A stretch of 20,971 nucleotides of DNA from a virus. This document shows positions 5,833 through 12,123 of this stretch, in pieces (positions within the stretch are counted from its first letter, which is position 1; each line of letters opens with the position of its first letter). Under the pieces are notes generated by a model. That model ran no database searches. It worked only from the letters and a program-made list of their open reading frames with translations, and was not told the DNA's origin. The stretch spans positions 1-20,971 of IMG/VR virus record IMGVR_UViG_3300044641_003691. One strand, 5' to 3'. The translations under genes and the position numbers were made by a program.

Positions 5833-5925
5833 CTACGCAATAACGCGAGCATATGGTATAGAGATGATAGTAATACAAAGTAATAAGTAGTTCTAGTCTT
5901 TGTCAGCACCCACAACTAAACGCAA

Positions 5926-6492
5926 ATGAATAACATCCTGTCAGCAAATCCGGGCGAGGCCGTTAAAGGCACCGTTATCGCTAACGTAAGCAACGCACGG
6001 CCTCTCGTAACGAAGGCCGGAAAAACTATCTTCAAGTGTACCTTGAGGGAAGGTCAAGATATCGTGGAGGCAACCAGCTTCTCCAAGACGTTTGAACATA
6101 TCGACGGCAAACGAGTGCAGTTTTCTGGCTGGGGAATCCGTCGCGGAGACGATCACAACGGGAAACCTTCTGTCGTCATCGGCGATAAGGTCGTTTTTAA
6201 GGCCGTAGATGGCTCTACCCCTAGCCAGACTGCCCCAGAAGCCCCAGAACCCCGTAAAAGCCAAGGAAACGCCGCTCCTGCGCCTTCCCGCATCGAGGGG
6301 GTAACCGTTGGAATGGCTATCAACAAGGCTGTCGATGCCTTGATTGCTGAATCGCAGGGTACTTCCTCGTCGCTAGTGAACGAGGAGAACGTGTGGCGCG
6401 TAGCCTCAGACCTGATCCGAGTGGCTCAGCGTTTGCAGTCGGGCGAACTCCATCCCAAGACCGAAACCGTGGGCGAGGAGACTCCGTTCTAA
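5926..6492 (+). CDS. Single-stranded DNA-binding-like protein (OB fold)
   Basis: The N-terminal ~95 residues look like an OB fold: GEAVKGTVIANVSNARPLVT, then a strand with TIFKCTLREGQDIVEATSF, then VQFSGWGIRRGDDHNGKPSV. A Pro/Ala-rich linker and a helical region follow. The last residues, GEETPF, resemble the acidic C-terminal tip (D/E-rich, PF end) by which bacterial SSBs recruit partner proteins. The protein is 188 residues long, close to bacterial SSB. It lies directly upstream of a nuclease gene, with a TAATG stop/start overlap. Together these suggest an SSB or ssDNA-annealing role in replication or recombination. The OB assignment is by pattern only. Confidence 0.6.
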   Translation: MNNILSANPGEAVKGTVIANVSNARPLVTKAGKTIFKCTLREGQDIVEATSFSKTFEHIDGKRVQFSGWGIRRGDDHNGKPSVVIGDKVVFKAVDGSTPSQTAPEAPEPRKSQGNAAPAPSRIEGVTVGMAINKAVDALIAESQGTSSSLVNEENVWRVASDLIRVAQRLQSGELHPKTETVGEETPF

Positions 6493-7319
6493 TGCACGCT
6501 TACACCCTAGCGGGAGAGCCCCGCCACTACCAGAAAACAAAACCCGGCGCGAAGAATCCCAGCAGAACAACGACAATCAGGGACATCAAGGATCAGAAGC
6601 TGCTGCCAAGTGTAACAGAAATCTGCCGGATGCTGTCAGCTCCATCCCTTGAGGAGTATCGAATTGGGCAGGTGATTCAGGCTTGTTTTGAGGACACCCC
6701 ATCAGCAGGTGAGGACTTCCAGAACTACCAACGGCGCATCAAAGACAGGGCTGGCGAAGATGCGGCTGGAGCAGCCGACCTCGGCACCATCATCCACGAC
6801 AGCTTAGAGACCTACCTATCTGACCACGATAACTGGGATGGCACCGCTAAGGTGGAGATGCCAGACGGTCGCAGTGTTCCGATTCGAGAGTTTGTCCTGC
6901 CTGCGGCGATTGTGGTGGATCAACTTGGGATTGCCGACAAGGTATGCGAGTCGGTGGTAGTTAACCCAGAGCTTGGCTACGCTGGGACTGTTGACCTCTA
7001 CGGCCATCGTTTGTCTGACCAAGACGGAAACAAACAACTTGTTGTCGTCGATTTTAAGTCTAAGCGCACCAAGCCGGGGCAGGTGGTTGAACCCATCGAG
7101 ACTCACCCCATCCAGATCGCTGCGTACATCGGCGCTCTCACCCCGCCGTGGTCGATGTATTTCAATGCAGAGGGGTATAACATCTACATCAGCACCACCG
7201 AGATCGGGCGTGTTGACGTAGCGCACTACAGCACGGATACGATTAGCAGGAGCCAGAGAATTTTCGAGCATCTCCTCGCCTTGTGGCGTTGGAGATACTT
7301 CGATCCACGACAGGTATAA
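6492..7319 (+). CDS. RecB/Cas4-like PD-(D/E)XK nuclease
   Basis: This is a 275-residue exonuclease-type protein. Recognisable motifs are His102 in LGTIIHDSLETYL, Asp168 in GYAGTVDLYG, Asp187 and Lys189 in LVVVDFKSKR, and the QxxxY motif IQIAAYIGAL (Gln208, Tyr212). This order is that of the RecB and Cas4 nuclease family, which degrades DNA ends in recombination and replication. I start it at ATG 6492, overlapping the SSB-like stop as TAATG, rather than at an upstream in-frame start that would overlap that gene by 100 bases. Pairing with an SSB-like protein fits a phage recombination or DNA-processing module. Confidence 0.8.
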   Translation: MHAYTLAGEPRHYQKTKPGAKNPSRTTTIRDIKDQKLLPSVTEICRMLSAPSLEEYRIGQVIQACFEDTPSAGEDFQNYQRRIKDRAGEDAAGAADLGTIIHDSLETYLSDHDNWDGTAKVEMPDGRSVPIREFVLPAAIVVDQLGIADKVCESVVVNPELGYAGTVDLYGHRLSDQDGNKQLVVVDFKSKRTKPGQVVEPIETHPIQIAAYIGALTPPWSMYFNAEGYNIYISTTEIGRVDVAHYSTDTISRSQRIFEHLLALWRWRYFDPRQV

Positions 7320-7338
7320 CTGGATAGCTCACCGGGGG

Positions 7339-7359
7339 GAGCGCATCCGAACAACGCTC
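7339..7359 (+). promoter_or_regulatory. Hairpin in the leader of the first paralogue gene
   Basis: GAGCG (7339-7343) pairs with CGCTC (7355-7359). GAGC can alternatively pair with GCTC at 7327-7330, so the two folds exclude each other. It lies 10 bases before the ATG at 7370 and lacks a T-run, so it is not a clear terminator. Confidence 0.25.
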
Positions 7360-7369
7360 ACAAAAACAT

Positions 7370-7768
7370 ATGAAGATAGAACAACTGAATGAAACGCGTT
7401 GGAAGTACGATTTTCCGAGCCACTATCGGAAAGTTATCGCCGAGCTTGAGGCGGAGAACGCCGAGCTTCGCTCTAAGTTAAACGATCCCGCAGCCATCCT
7501 TATAGCTGGCGGTCATAACCTCACGCATGAACAGGTTGCCGCCTTGCTTGGCGAACGATTCGTGGCAGACATGAATCATCTCAGGGAGCAGAACCAACTG
7601 CTGCGCCGCGACCGCGAGCGTATGGACTGGCTCTCGGAAGAGGCGTTCTCGATACACATGCTGTTGGAATCTGGTGGTGTCGAAGTGTCGTGCAGGGATG
7701 GACGCTACGACGGCGAGACGCTGCGCGAAGCTGTTGACGAGGCCCGCAGGGAAGGAGGTGCGACGTGA
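7370..7768 (+). CDS. Coiled-coil paralogue 1 with an EGGAT tail
   Basis: This 132-residue protein has an N-terminal helix with KVIAELEAENAELRSKL, a middle part GGHNLTHEQVAALLGERF, and the family signature LLRRDRERMDWLSEEAF followed by LREAVDEARREGGAT at the C-terminus. The same signature, (K/R)DxxR(L/M)DWL then AIDxA, recurs in the proteins at 7765 and 11714. Small proteins of this sort are common in phages, and I know of no function. Its last codons contain AAGGAGGTG, which is the ribosome site for the next gene, and its TGA overlaps the next GTG. Confidence 0.75.
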   Translation: MKIEQLNETRWKYDFPSHYRKVIAELEAENAELRSKLNDPAAILIAGGHNLTHEQVAALLGERFVADMNHLREQNQLLRRDRERMDWLSEEAFSIHMLLESGGVEVSCRDGRYDGETLREAVDEARREGGAT

Positions 7769-8127
7769 GCACACCGTTGCAGGGTGGGAATCGACCCTCG
7801 CTTCTGGAGCTTTTGCCTAAGCTCCCCGTAAACATGGTTGCAGGCTGGATTGAAGAGCTAGAGCGCGAAAACGCAGCGCTGCGGCAGGATCGTGCGGAAC
7901 TTAAAATGTTGCGCGAATTGGTCGGTTTGCACAAAAACGCCAGAGCGTGCGTCAACGACGCGACACGCTGGCTTAAGTTAATGGATGCATGGGACGAGAA
8001 CGCCGCGCTGCGGAAGGACAAGGAGCGGCTGGATTGGTTGTTGGGGCAGGTCAACGATGGTATGTGTTTCGAGTGTTATGATCGCGCCGCCATCGACGCC
8101 GCCCGCAAGGAAGGAGGTGCGACGTGA
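7752..8127 (+). repeat. 17-bp stop/start junction cassette, copies 1 and 2
   Basis: AAGGAGGTGCGACGTGA occurs identically at 7752-7768 and 8111-8127. Each copy encodes the last four residues GGAT of one gene (preceded by Glu), provides a perfect Shine-Dalgarno (AAGGAGG), and holds the overlapping GTG start and TGA stop. Identity at the DNA level over the whole cassette goes beyond what the peptide alone requires. Confidence 0.8.
7765..8127 (+). CDS. Coiled-coil paralogue 2 with an EGGAT tail
   Basis: This 120-residue protein starts at GTG 7765, placed 6 bases after a perfect GGAGG. A first helix (MVAGWIEELERENAALRQDRAEL) is followed by AALRKDKERLDWLLGQVND and a tail with AAIDAARKEGGAT. It is clearly related to paralogue 1 in the DWL segment and tail, so the pair probably arose by duplication. 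The C-terminus again encodes the ribosome site of the next gene. Function is unknown. Confidence 0.75.
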   Translation: MSTPLQGGNRPSLLELLPKLPVNMVAGWIEELERENAALRQDRAELKMLRELVGLHKNARACVNDATRWLKLMDAWDENAALRKDKERLDWLLGQVNDGMCFECYDRAAIDAARKEGGAT

Positions 8128-8654
8128 TTGACAAAGATGAACTCACCACCGCTGAGTTAACCGCAGCAATCCTTCGCACGGTTGCAAAGGAATCTGAGCG
8201 CGAACGTCGGGAGCTTGGCGTGGATCACAACCCGGTATGTAGCGACTGCGCTGCGCTGCGCGGTAAGGTCGAGCAGTTAGAACGCGCAATCCTGCGGTAC
8301 GCGCACATTGAAGAGAGCTTAGCATCCACAGTACGAGGGCTGGAGTTTGAGTTGGAGAAGGCGAATAAACAAATTGATGGGCTATATGCTGAACTAGCCT
8401 CAACTGGTGCCGAGGAGGTGAGGCAGACCAGAGCAGAAAACCATCAGATAAGTCAAAAGGCGAGCAAGCTTTGCTACGATCTAATCGCTAGAGAGCGTGA
8501 GCTAGAGAAAGCCAACGCTGCGCTGGATCTACTAAACACCCATTGTATGTCTGCCGACCCTATCATGGGTCGGTCTACCTACCGATGGACAATCGAGCAT
8601 GACGAGCCGGACATCCGCGCTGCCATTGCCGAGCTACGAAAGGCCCAAGTATGA
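8124..8654 (+). CDS. Coiled-coil hypothetical protein ahead of the helicase gene
   Basis: This 176-residue protein starts at GTG 8124 behind the shared cassette. It contains CSDCAALRGKVEQLERAI (a CxxC, about residues 38-41, then a helix), a long heptad-rich section (LEFELEKANKQIDGLYAELA, then ARERELEKANAALDLL), and a C-terminal DEPDIRAAIAELRKAQV. It lacks the EGGAT tail. Its TGA overlaps the helicase ATG, so the two are coupled. A structural or helicase-partner role is possible but is only inferred from position. Confidence 0.7.
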   Translation: MIDKDELTTAELTAAILRTVAKESERERRELGVDHNPVCSDCAALRGKVEQLERAILRYAHIEESLASTVRGLEFELEKANKQIDGLYAELASTGAEEVRQTRAENHQISQKASKLCYDLIARERELEKANAALDLLNTHCMSADPIMGRSTYRWTIEHDEPDIRAAIAELRKAQV

Positions 8655-9910
8655 ACCACGAACAAGTGTTTATCGGCTCCTGTCTGTTGGAGCCTACATT
8701 GATTGACACCGCCGTAGCTCAGGGGCTGAAGGCCGATGCGTTTAGCAGCAACGACCGCAAGGCCATCTGGCTCCAGCTATTGGAGAACCGTACCAACTCC
8801 CGGCTGACGGATATGCAGTCCATCTTCTTGGAGATGGGCAACGCTTGCCCAGCCGAGGAACTGCTCGCCTGTGAATCCTCCGCTCCCACCCAGACTCACG
8901 GGAAGAAAGCTCTCAAGGCTACTCTGGAAGCTGCCATCATCAGCGACCTACGCCCTGCCCTACGGGATGCGCTGTCCATGATTGATGACAAGGAGAGCTA
9001 CACGAAGATCAAGGAAGCCATCGAGGGACTGCCCAACCACCTCAAGCCGGAAGAGCGGACAGAGGTGAGCTTGCCAGAGACCGTGGACGAGGCCATATCG
9101 TGGATTGCTGGGCAGATTAGCGGCAACACGGCCAACGAAAAGGTGGTGGTTACAGGTATGCCACGGTTCGACGACTCAGCCGGGGCCATTGGGATGCACG
9201 AGTACGTCATCGTTGGTGCTCGTACCTCGACGGGTAAGTCCTCGTTTATGACCCAATTGGCCGCGCACAACCTCTACCGTGGGCTGCGTGTGGCCTACTT
9301 CACGCTGGAGACATCAGCCAAGGCTGTCCTCCTGCAGATGGGTGCTCAGCGTGCAGGGGTCAATCTTCGCCGTCTATCGATGGAGTTTACGAACAAGCAG
9401 GATGCTCTGAAGAAGGAGGTGGAGAAGCTGCGCAACATGCCGCTGCTGGTTTACGAGCGAGACCTGTCGCTCGACCAGATTGAGGCTCGCTGCCGATTGC
9501 TGGCCTCAACATGGAAGCCGGATCTCGTTATCATCGACTACCTCGGACTCATCCGTGTTAACGCTGACGGTGCTTACGAGCGCATGACCAAGCTGAGTAA
9601 GAGCATGATCCCGCTGAAGAAAGCACTCGGCTGCACCCTCATCGTCGCTGCCCAACTTAACCGTGGCAACGAACGAGAAGACCGTCCACCTAGTCGCACA
9701 GACTTCCGCGACACGGGAAGCATCGAAGAGGACGCTCACCGTGTGCTGGCCCTGCACCGCCCTAGCAAGGATGACTCGGGACAGATTCAAGGCTATGACC
9801 GAACGGAGTACCTCCAAGAACTCTACCAACTCAAGAACCGCGACGGTAGCTTAGCTCAAACTAGATTGACATTCTTCGCACCACACACCAAATTCGTTGA
9901 GAGGACATAA
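8651..9910 (+). CDS. DnaB-like replicative helicase (RecA-type)
   Basis: This 419-residue protein unwinds DNA at the fork as a hexamer, judging by its family. The N-terminal part (MNHEQVFIGSCLLEP to about residue 85) resembles the DnaB N-domain. The C-terminal ATPase core shows Walker A GARTSTGKSS (189-198), YFTLE (216-220), Walker B LVIIDYLGLI (292-301), AAQLNRG (333-339) and TDFRDTGSIEEDAHRV (350-365), the last matching DnaB motif SDLRxSGSIEQDAD. Length is slightly below cellular DnaB. No primase domain or polymerase gene is visible nearby, so the phage probably recruits host polymerase and primase, or encodes them outside the window. Confidence 0.9.
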   Translation: MNHEQVFIGSCLLEPTLIDTAVAQGLKADAFSSNDRKAIWLQLLENRTNSRLTDMQSIFLEMGNACPAEELLACESSAPTQTHGKKALKATLEAAIISDLRPALRDALSMIDDKESYTKIKEAIEGLPNHLKPEERTEVSLPETVDEAISWIAGQISGNTANEKVVVTGMPRFDDSAGAIGMHEYVIVGARTSTGKSSFMTQLAAHNLYRGLRVAYFTLETSAKAVLLQMGAQRAGVNLRRLSMEFTNKQDALKKEVEKLRNMPLLVYERDLSLDQIEARCRLLASTWKPDLVIIDYLGLIRVNADGAYERMTKLSKSMIPLKKALGCTLIVAAQLNRGNEREDRPPSRTDFRDTGSIEEDAHRVLALHRPSKDDSGQIQGYDRTEYLQELYQLKNRDGSLAQTRLTFFAPHTKFVERT

Positions 9911-9914
9911 ACAC

Positions 9915-10106
9915 ATGAATGAAACTGAACTACTGGCCCTGTACCGTGAAATTGCTGCGTTGCGTAAGCAACTGGCCGATGCTGAGATCCGTGAGATGGA
10001 TCTGAAAGATAACATCTCAATGGCACTAGACTATCTAACTCACGATGCTAACGGCACACCCCAGAAGCACATTGACGAACTGATTTGTTTGCTCAACGGC
10101 GAATGA
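9915..10106 (+). CDS. Small coiled-coil hypothetical protein
   Basis: This 63-residue protein starts at ATG 9915 (MNETELLALYREIAALRKQ), 4 bases after the helicase stop. A TTG 18 bases upstream would overlap the helicase and is not preferred. Residues 3-40 form a single amphipathic, heptad-like helix, and the rest (DYLTHDANGTPQKHIDELIC) is also helical. Its stop overlaps the next ATG. Function is unknown. Confidence 0.65.
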   Translation: MNETELLALYREIAALRKQLADAEIREMDLKDNISMALDYLTHDANGTPQKHIDELICLLNGE

Positions 10107-10411
10107 AGAGGACGCCTCTCAAGCGGGTGAGCAGCAAGCGCAGCAAGGAGCTAAAGGAATATGCCAAGCTCCGTAAAGCCTACCTTGAGGCTCACCCCTA
10201 CTGCGAGGTGTATCTAGCCGAGAATGGCCTTAAATACGAAGGAACCCCCATCGACGCGCCTTTGGCGACTGACATCCATCACCGCCGAGGACGCTGGCAT
10301 GGCCGACTAAACGACACAGAACATTGGCTTGCTGTATGCCGCGAGTCACATGACCGAATCCATTACCATCCCCAATGGGCATACGAACGGGGATATATGC
10401 TTCCACGATGA
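10103..10411 (+). CDS. HNH-like protein with degenerate zinc ligands
   Basis: This 102-residue protein starts MKRTPLKRVSSKRSKELKEY. ATG 10103 overlaps the preceding TGA, so I prefer it over an upstream TTG. The HNH-like core is ATDIHHRRGR, then LNDTEHWLAVCRESHDRIHYHP, which matches the HH, then LN, then C..CH layout of phage HNH nucleases. Only one cysteine remains in each expected CxxC pair (HPYCEVY and VCRESH). The zinc site therefore looks partly lost or replaced, and activity is uncertain. The N-terminus is strongly basic, suiting nucleic acid binding. Confidence 0.65.
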   Translation: MKRTPLKRVSSKRSKELKEYAKLRKAYLEAHPYCEVYLAENGLKYEGTPIDAPLATDIHHRRGRWHGRLNDTEHWLAVCRESHDRIHYHPQWAYERGYMLPR

Positions 10412-10602
10412 ATAACATTCCAGACAACTACCTCCGCATCCTTGCAGCAGGCCAAGACGACGTTCTTGCCTCCCTCGAAACAGGAAACCCCAAGGATTTC
10501 TTCGCCGCCCTTGAGCGGCATAAAGCTCTCACCGAGAGCGTCAAAAACGGAGTCGATGCCTATATGCATCTTACCTACGAGAATGAAGGTTCGGGAATTT
10601 GA
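10408..10602 (+). CDS. Small hypothetical protein
   Basis: This 64-residue protein starts at ATG 10408, overlapping the previous stop as ATGA. It begins MNNIPDNYLRILAAGQDDVL, continues with NPKDFFAALERHKALTESVK and ends in a short polar tail. It is mainly helical. No family was recognised. The next gene starts 20 bases inside its end in another frame, indicating tight coupling. Confidence 0.65.
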   Translation: MNNIPDNYLRILAAGQDDVLASLETGNPKDFFAALERHKALTESVKNGVDAYMHLTYENEGSGI

Positions 10603-10849
10603 TATAGGAACCTACATCGTTTCCTCCAAGACAGTCGATCAGAAGGAATATCTGGTGGACATTAATGCTTATGCAGGAAACGGAGAGTGTAGCTGTGAAG
10701 ACTTCACCTACAAAAAACGAAAGATTATTGAAGCAACTGGAGTCATTGTAAAATACGGGGAGCCGGAAACGACACGTTGTAAACACATCCATGATTGTTT
10801 AGCAGCATTTGCCGACACCGTATTGAACCGAGTACACGGACGTGCCTAA
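10583..10849 (+). CDS. SWIM zinc finger-like protein
   Basis: This 88-residue protein starts MKVREFDIGTYIV at ATG 10583 within the end of the previous gene. Cys36 and Cys38 (NGECSCEDF) and, after a 27-residue spacer, Cys66 and His68 (TRCKHIHDCL) give the CxC...CxH pattern of SWIM zinc fingers, which bind DNA or proteins. The N-terminal strands (YLVDINAYAGNG) also match the beta lead-in of SWIM domains. SWIM domains normally sit inside transposases or ATPases, so a stand-alone one is unusual. It is followed directly by a tiny membrane protein gene (TAATG overlap). Confidence 0.7.
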   Translation: MKVREFDIGTYIVSSKTVDQKEYLVDINAYAGNGECSCEDFTYKKRKIIEATGVIVKYGEPETTRCKHIHDCLAAFADTVLNRVHGRA

Positions 10850-10941
10850 TGTACCTACTAGTCATTTATCTGCTGTCAGTATTTTCACTATGCCTAGTAG
10901 TTCCACTAGTCATTGAGTTTTTTTACAGGCTTAGAAAGTAA
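10849..10941 (+). CDS. 30-residue membrane peptide
   Basis: This very short ORF is linked on both sides by TAATG stop/start overlaps (10847-10851 and 10939-10943), which strongly suggests a real gene. The product begins MYLLVIYLLSVFS, stays hydrophobic through LCLVVPLVIEFF, and ends YRLRK. It is a single membrane helix with a positive C-terminus, so probably N-out/C-in. Holin accessory, superinfection-exclusion or host-membrane effector roles are all conceivable. The sequence alone cannot decide. Confidence 0.6.
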   Translation: MYLLVIYLLSVFSLCLVVPLVIEFFYRLRK

Positions 10942-11366
10942 TGCCTAAGCCGCCAAAGACTCGCTGCTCAGGGACATGGACAGAGGCTCGCTATTGGGGC
11001 TTCATTCGCTCTGCCCTGCGCCGAGCCTTCACCCGCTACCCAGTTAACTACCACGTTCGCAACGCAGCTAAACGCCCATACAAGGGTCCGAATAAGCTAC
11101 AGAAGAACGAGTTCCAATGCGGTGTGTGCAAGGAGTGGTTCATTCAGAAGTCCACTCAAGTGCATCACCTTGTAGAGTGTGGCTCACTCAAGAGCTACGC
11201 AGACCTCCCCGGCTTCGTTGAACGCCTGTTCTGCGAGGCCAACAATTTACAGGTCGTTTGCAAGACCTGCCACAACAACATAACACACAAAGAAGATGCT
11301 AAACCTAAACGACAAGGAAGACCAAAAGCGAGCCGAGTGGATGGAAAAGCACGTCAATGTCATTGA
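10941..11366 (+). CDS. HNH endonuclease-like protein
   Basis: This 141-residue protein has an intact HNH zinc and catalytic layout: Cys60-x2-Cys63 (FQCGVCKEWF), the VHH motif at residues 74-76 (STQVHHLVEC), NNLQVVC around residues 101-107, and CKTCHN (Cys107, Cys110, His111). The N-terminus, with RYWGFIRSALRRAF and YHVRNAAKRPYKGPNK, is basic and aromatic and probably binds DNA. This form is common in podovirus replication blocks. It could be a free-standing homing-type nickase or a replication or packaging-related nuclease. Its last 71 bases overlap the next gene. Confidence 0.8.
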   Translation: MPKPPKTRCSGTWTEARYWGFIRSALRRAFTRYPVNYHVRNAAKRPYKGPNKLQKNEFQCGVCKEWFIQKSTQVHHLVECGSLKSYADLPGFVERLFCEANNLQVVCKTCHNNITHKEDAKPKRQGRPKASRVDGKARQCH

Positions 11367-11541
11367 TATGTACATTGGCGAACCTGATCTGGACAAGCCA
11401 ATGGGTGACCCTACAGCCAAGGTGCTTTACAAGATCCACTACACCTACGATAATCAGAATCATACAATCGTGTGCGATCATTCGTCGATAAGGGACGCCG
11501 TTGATCGGGCCATGGAAGTTACTGAAGGAGGTGCGACGTGA
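11296..11541 (+). CDS. Paralogue 3 with an EGGAT tail
   Basis: This 81-residue protein starts MLNLNDKEDQKRAEWMEKH at ATG 11296, preceded by AAAGAAG. An internal ATG at 11341 would reduce the unusually long 71-base overlap with the HNH gene, so the start is uncertain. The middle is strand-rich (KVLYKIHYTYDNQNHTIVCD) and the end, SIRDAVDRAMEVTEGGAT, matches the tails of the other paralogues although the DWL segment is absent. Its stop and the next GTG lie in the 17-bp junction cassette. Confidence 0.7.
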   Translation: MLNLNDKEDQKRAEWMEKHVNVIDMYIGEPDLDKPMGDPTAKVLYKIHYTYDNQNHTIVCDHSSIRDAVDRAMEVTEGGAT

Positions 11542-11717
11542 GTCCTTTACAGCAGCAGCAGTATGAACTTTTTCTCTCAATGGGATGGGAATATTCACAC
11601 ACAGAAGCCAATGGCGACATCGTTGTGGAGCATTGGACTCGCGGCTCACGATTAACCAATTCACATATCATCAAAGCTGATAGTGACGCCACGAAAAAGG
11701 AAGGAGGTGCGTCGTGA
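11538..11717 (+). CDS. Short protein with an EGGAS tail
   Basis: This 59-residue protein starts at GTG 11538 in the junction cassette. It begins MSPLQQQQYELFLSMGWEYS, has a probable strand pair (DIVVEHWTRGS) and ends DSDATKKEGGAS. It has no DWL motif, so only the cassette links it to the paralogues. The start is well supported by the GGAGG 6 bases upstream, and the stop overlaps the next GTG. No family was recognised. Confidence 0.7.
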   Translation: MSPLQQQQYELFLSMGWEYSHTEANGDIVVEHWTRGSRLTNSHIIKADSDATKKEGGAS

Positions 11718-11956
11718 GTTGGATTGACCCGAATAACCAGTTGGATCGGGAAGCACCTGTTTTCAAAGCGGTAAGGCAAGATGAACTTATCGACCTACAG
11801 AAAGACAGAAAAAGGTTGGATTGGCTTAGTAGCTACGCAAGCTCTCACCGTTATCCGTGGGGTGTTGCATGGGGCTTTGCTGCACCAAGCCATTCTCAAG
11901 ATCTTCGGGAAGCTATCGACAAAACTATGGAAACCACACAAGGAGGTGCGTCGTGA
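11714..11956 (+). CDS. Paralogue 4 with a QGGAS tail
   Basis: This 80-residue protein starts at GTG 11714 behind the cassette. It contains LIDLQKDRKRLDWLSSYAS (about residues 25-43) and DLREAIDKTMETTQGGAS at the end, so it belongs to the same family as the proteins at 7370 and 7765. The middle is rich in aromatics (YPWGVAWGFAAP). The family looks like a short coiled coil plus a conserved tail. Function is unknown. Confidence 0.72.
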   Translation: MSWIDPNNQLDREAPVFKAVRQDELIDLQKDRKRLDWLSSYASSHRYPWGVAWGFAAPSHSQDLREAIDKTMETTQGGAS

Positions 11957-12123
11957 CACTCACAGACAAGCAATATGATGAAATGTTGGAGGCCGCAAAG
12001 CCACTTATGACATGGATTCGCGAAAACGGCCATCCACATTGCGTTGTAACGGTAGACACGACTTTTGTTGAACTACTGGAAGGCGTTGCAATCAGACGTG
12101 TTGAGGAGGGAGGCGCATCGTGA
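11953..12123 (+). CDS. Short protein with an EGGAS tail
   Basis: This 56-residue protein begins MTLTDKQYDEMLEAAKPLMTWI at GTG 11953. That start is set by the cassette ribosome site and the overlap with the preceding TGA, so a longer in-frame reading from 11857 is rejected. It has one N-terminal helix, a Cys/His-containing turn (ENGHPHCVVTVD) and a second helix ending RRVEEGGAS. Its stop overlaps the next GTG in the most diverged cassette copy. The function is not recognised. Confidence 0.7.
   Translation: MTLTDKQYDEMLEAAKPLMTWIRENGHPHCVVTVDTTFVELLEGVAIRRVEEGGAS

Larger units (their letters stand above)
11525..12123 (+). repeat. 17-bp stop/start junction cassette, copies 3 to 6
   Basis: Copy 3 (11525-11541) is identical to the copies at 7752 and 8111. 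Copies 4 (11701-11717) and 5 (11940-11956) are identical to each other and differ from it by one base, which changes the terminal Thr to Ser. Copy 6 (12107-12123) is diverged (AGGGAGGCGCATCGTGA) but keeps the peptide GGAS, the ribosome site and the overlap. Four consecutive junctions in about 600 bases use this element. Confidence 0.8.

Noticed and set aside
5833-5925. Promoter in the gap before the SSB-like gene
   Set aside because: AT-rich words such as TATAGA and TAATAC occur, but no -35 partner at proper spacing was found, so the evidence is too weak to list.
6393-6491. Upstream start for the nuclease gene
   Set aside because: It would overlap the SSB-like gene by 100 bases. ATG 6492 forms a TAATG overlap typical of this operon, and all nuclease motifs lie downstream.
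6816-7271. 151-residue minus-strand ORF inside the nuclease gene
   Set aside because: It is fully antisense to a gene with recognisable catalytic motifs and has no recognisable domain of its own.
7581-8054. 157-residue minus-strand ORF across the paralogue genes
   Set aside because: It is Ser/Arg-rich shadow sequence antisense to two coupled genes, and would cross the junction cassette.
11857-11952. Upstream start for the gene ending at 12123
   Set aside because: The added residues are a shadow of the neighbouring gene. GTG 11953 has the cassette ribosome site 6 bases upstream.
7752-12123. CRISPR array
   Set aside because: The repeated 17-bp units are irregularly spaced by 183-3,400 bases with coding sequence between them, and each is a gene junction.
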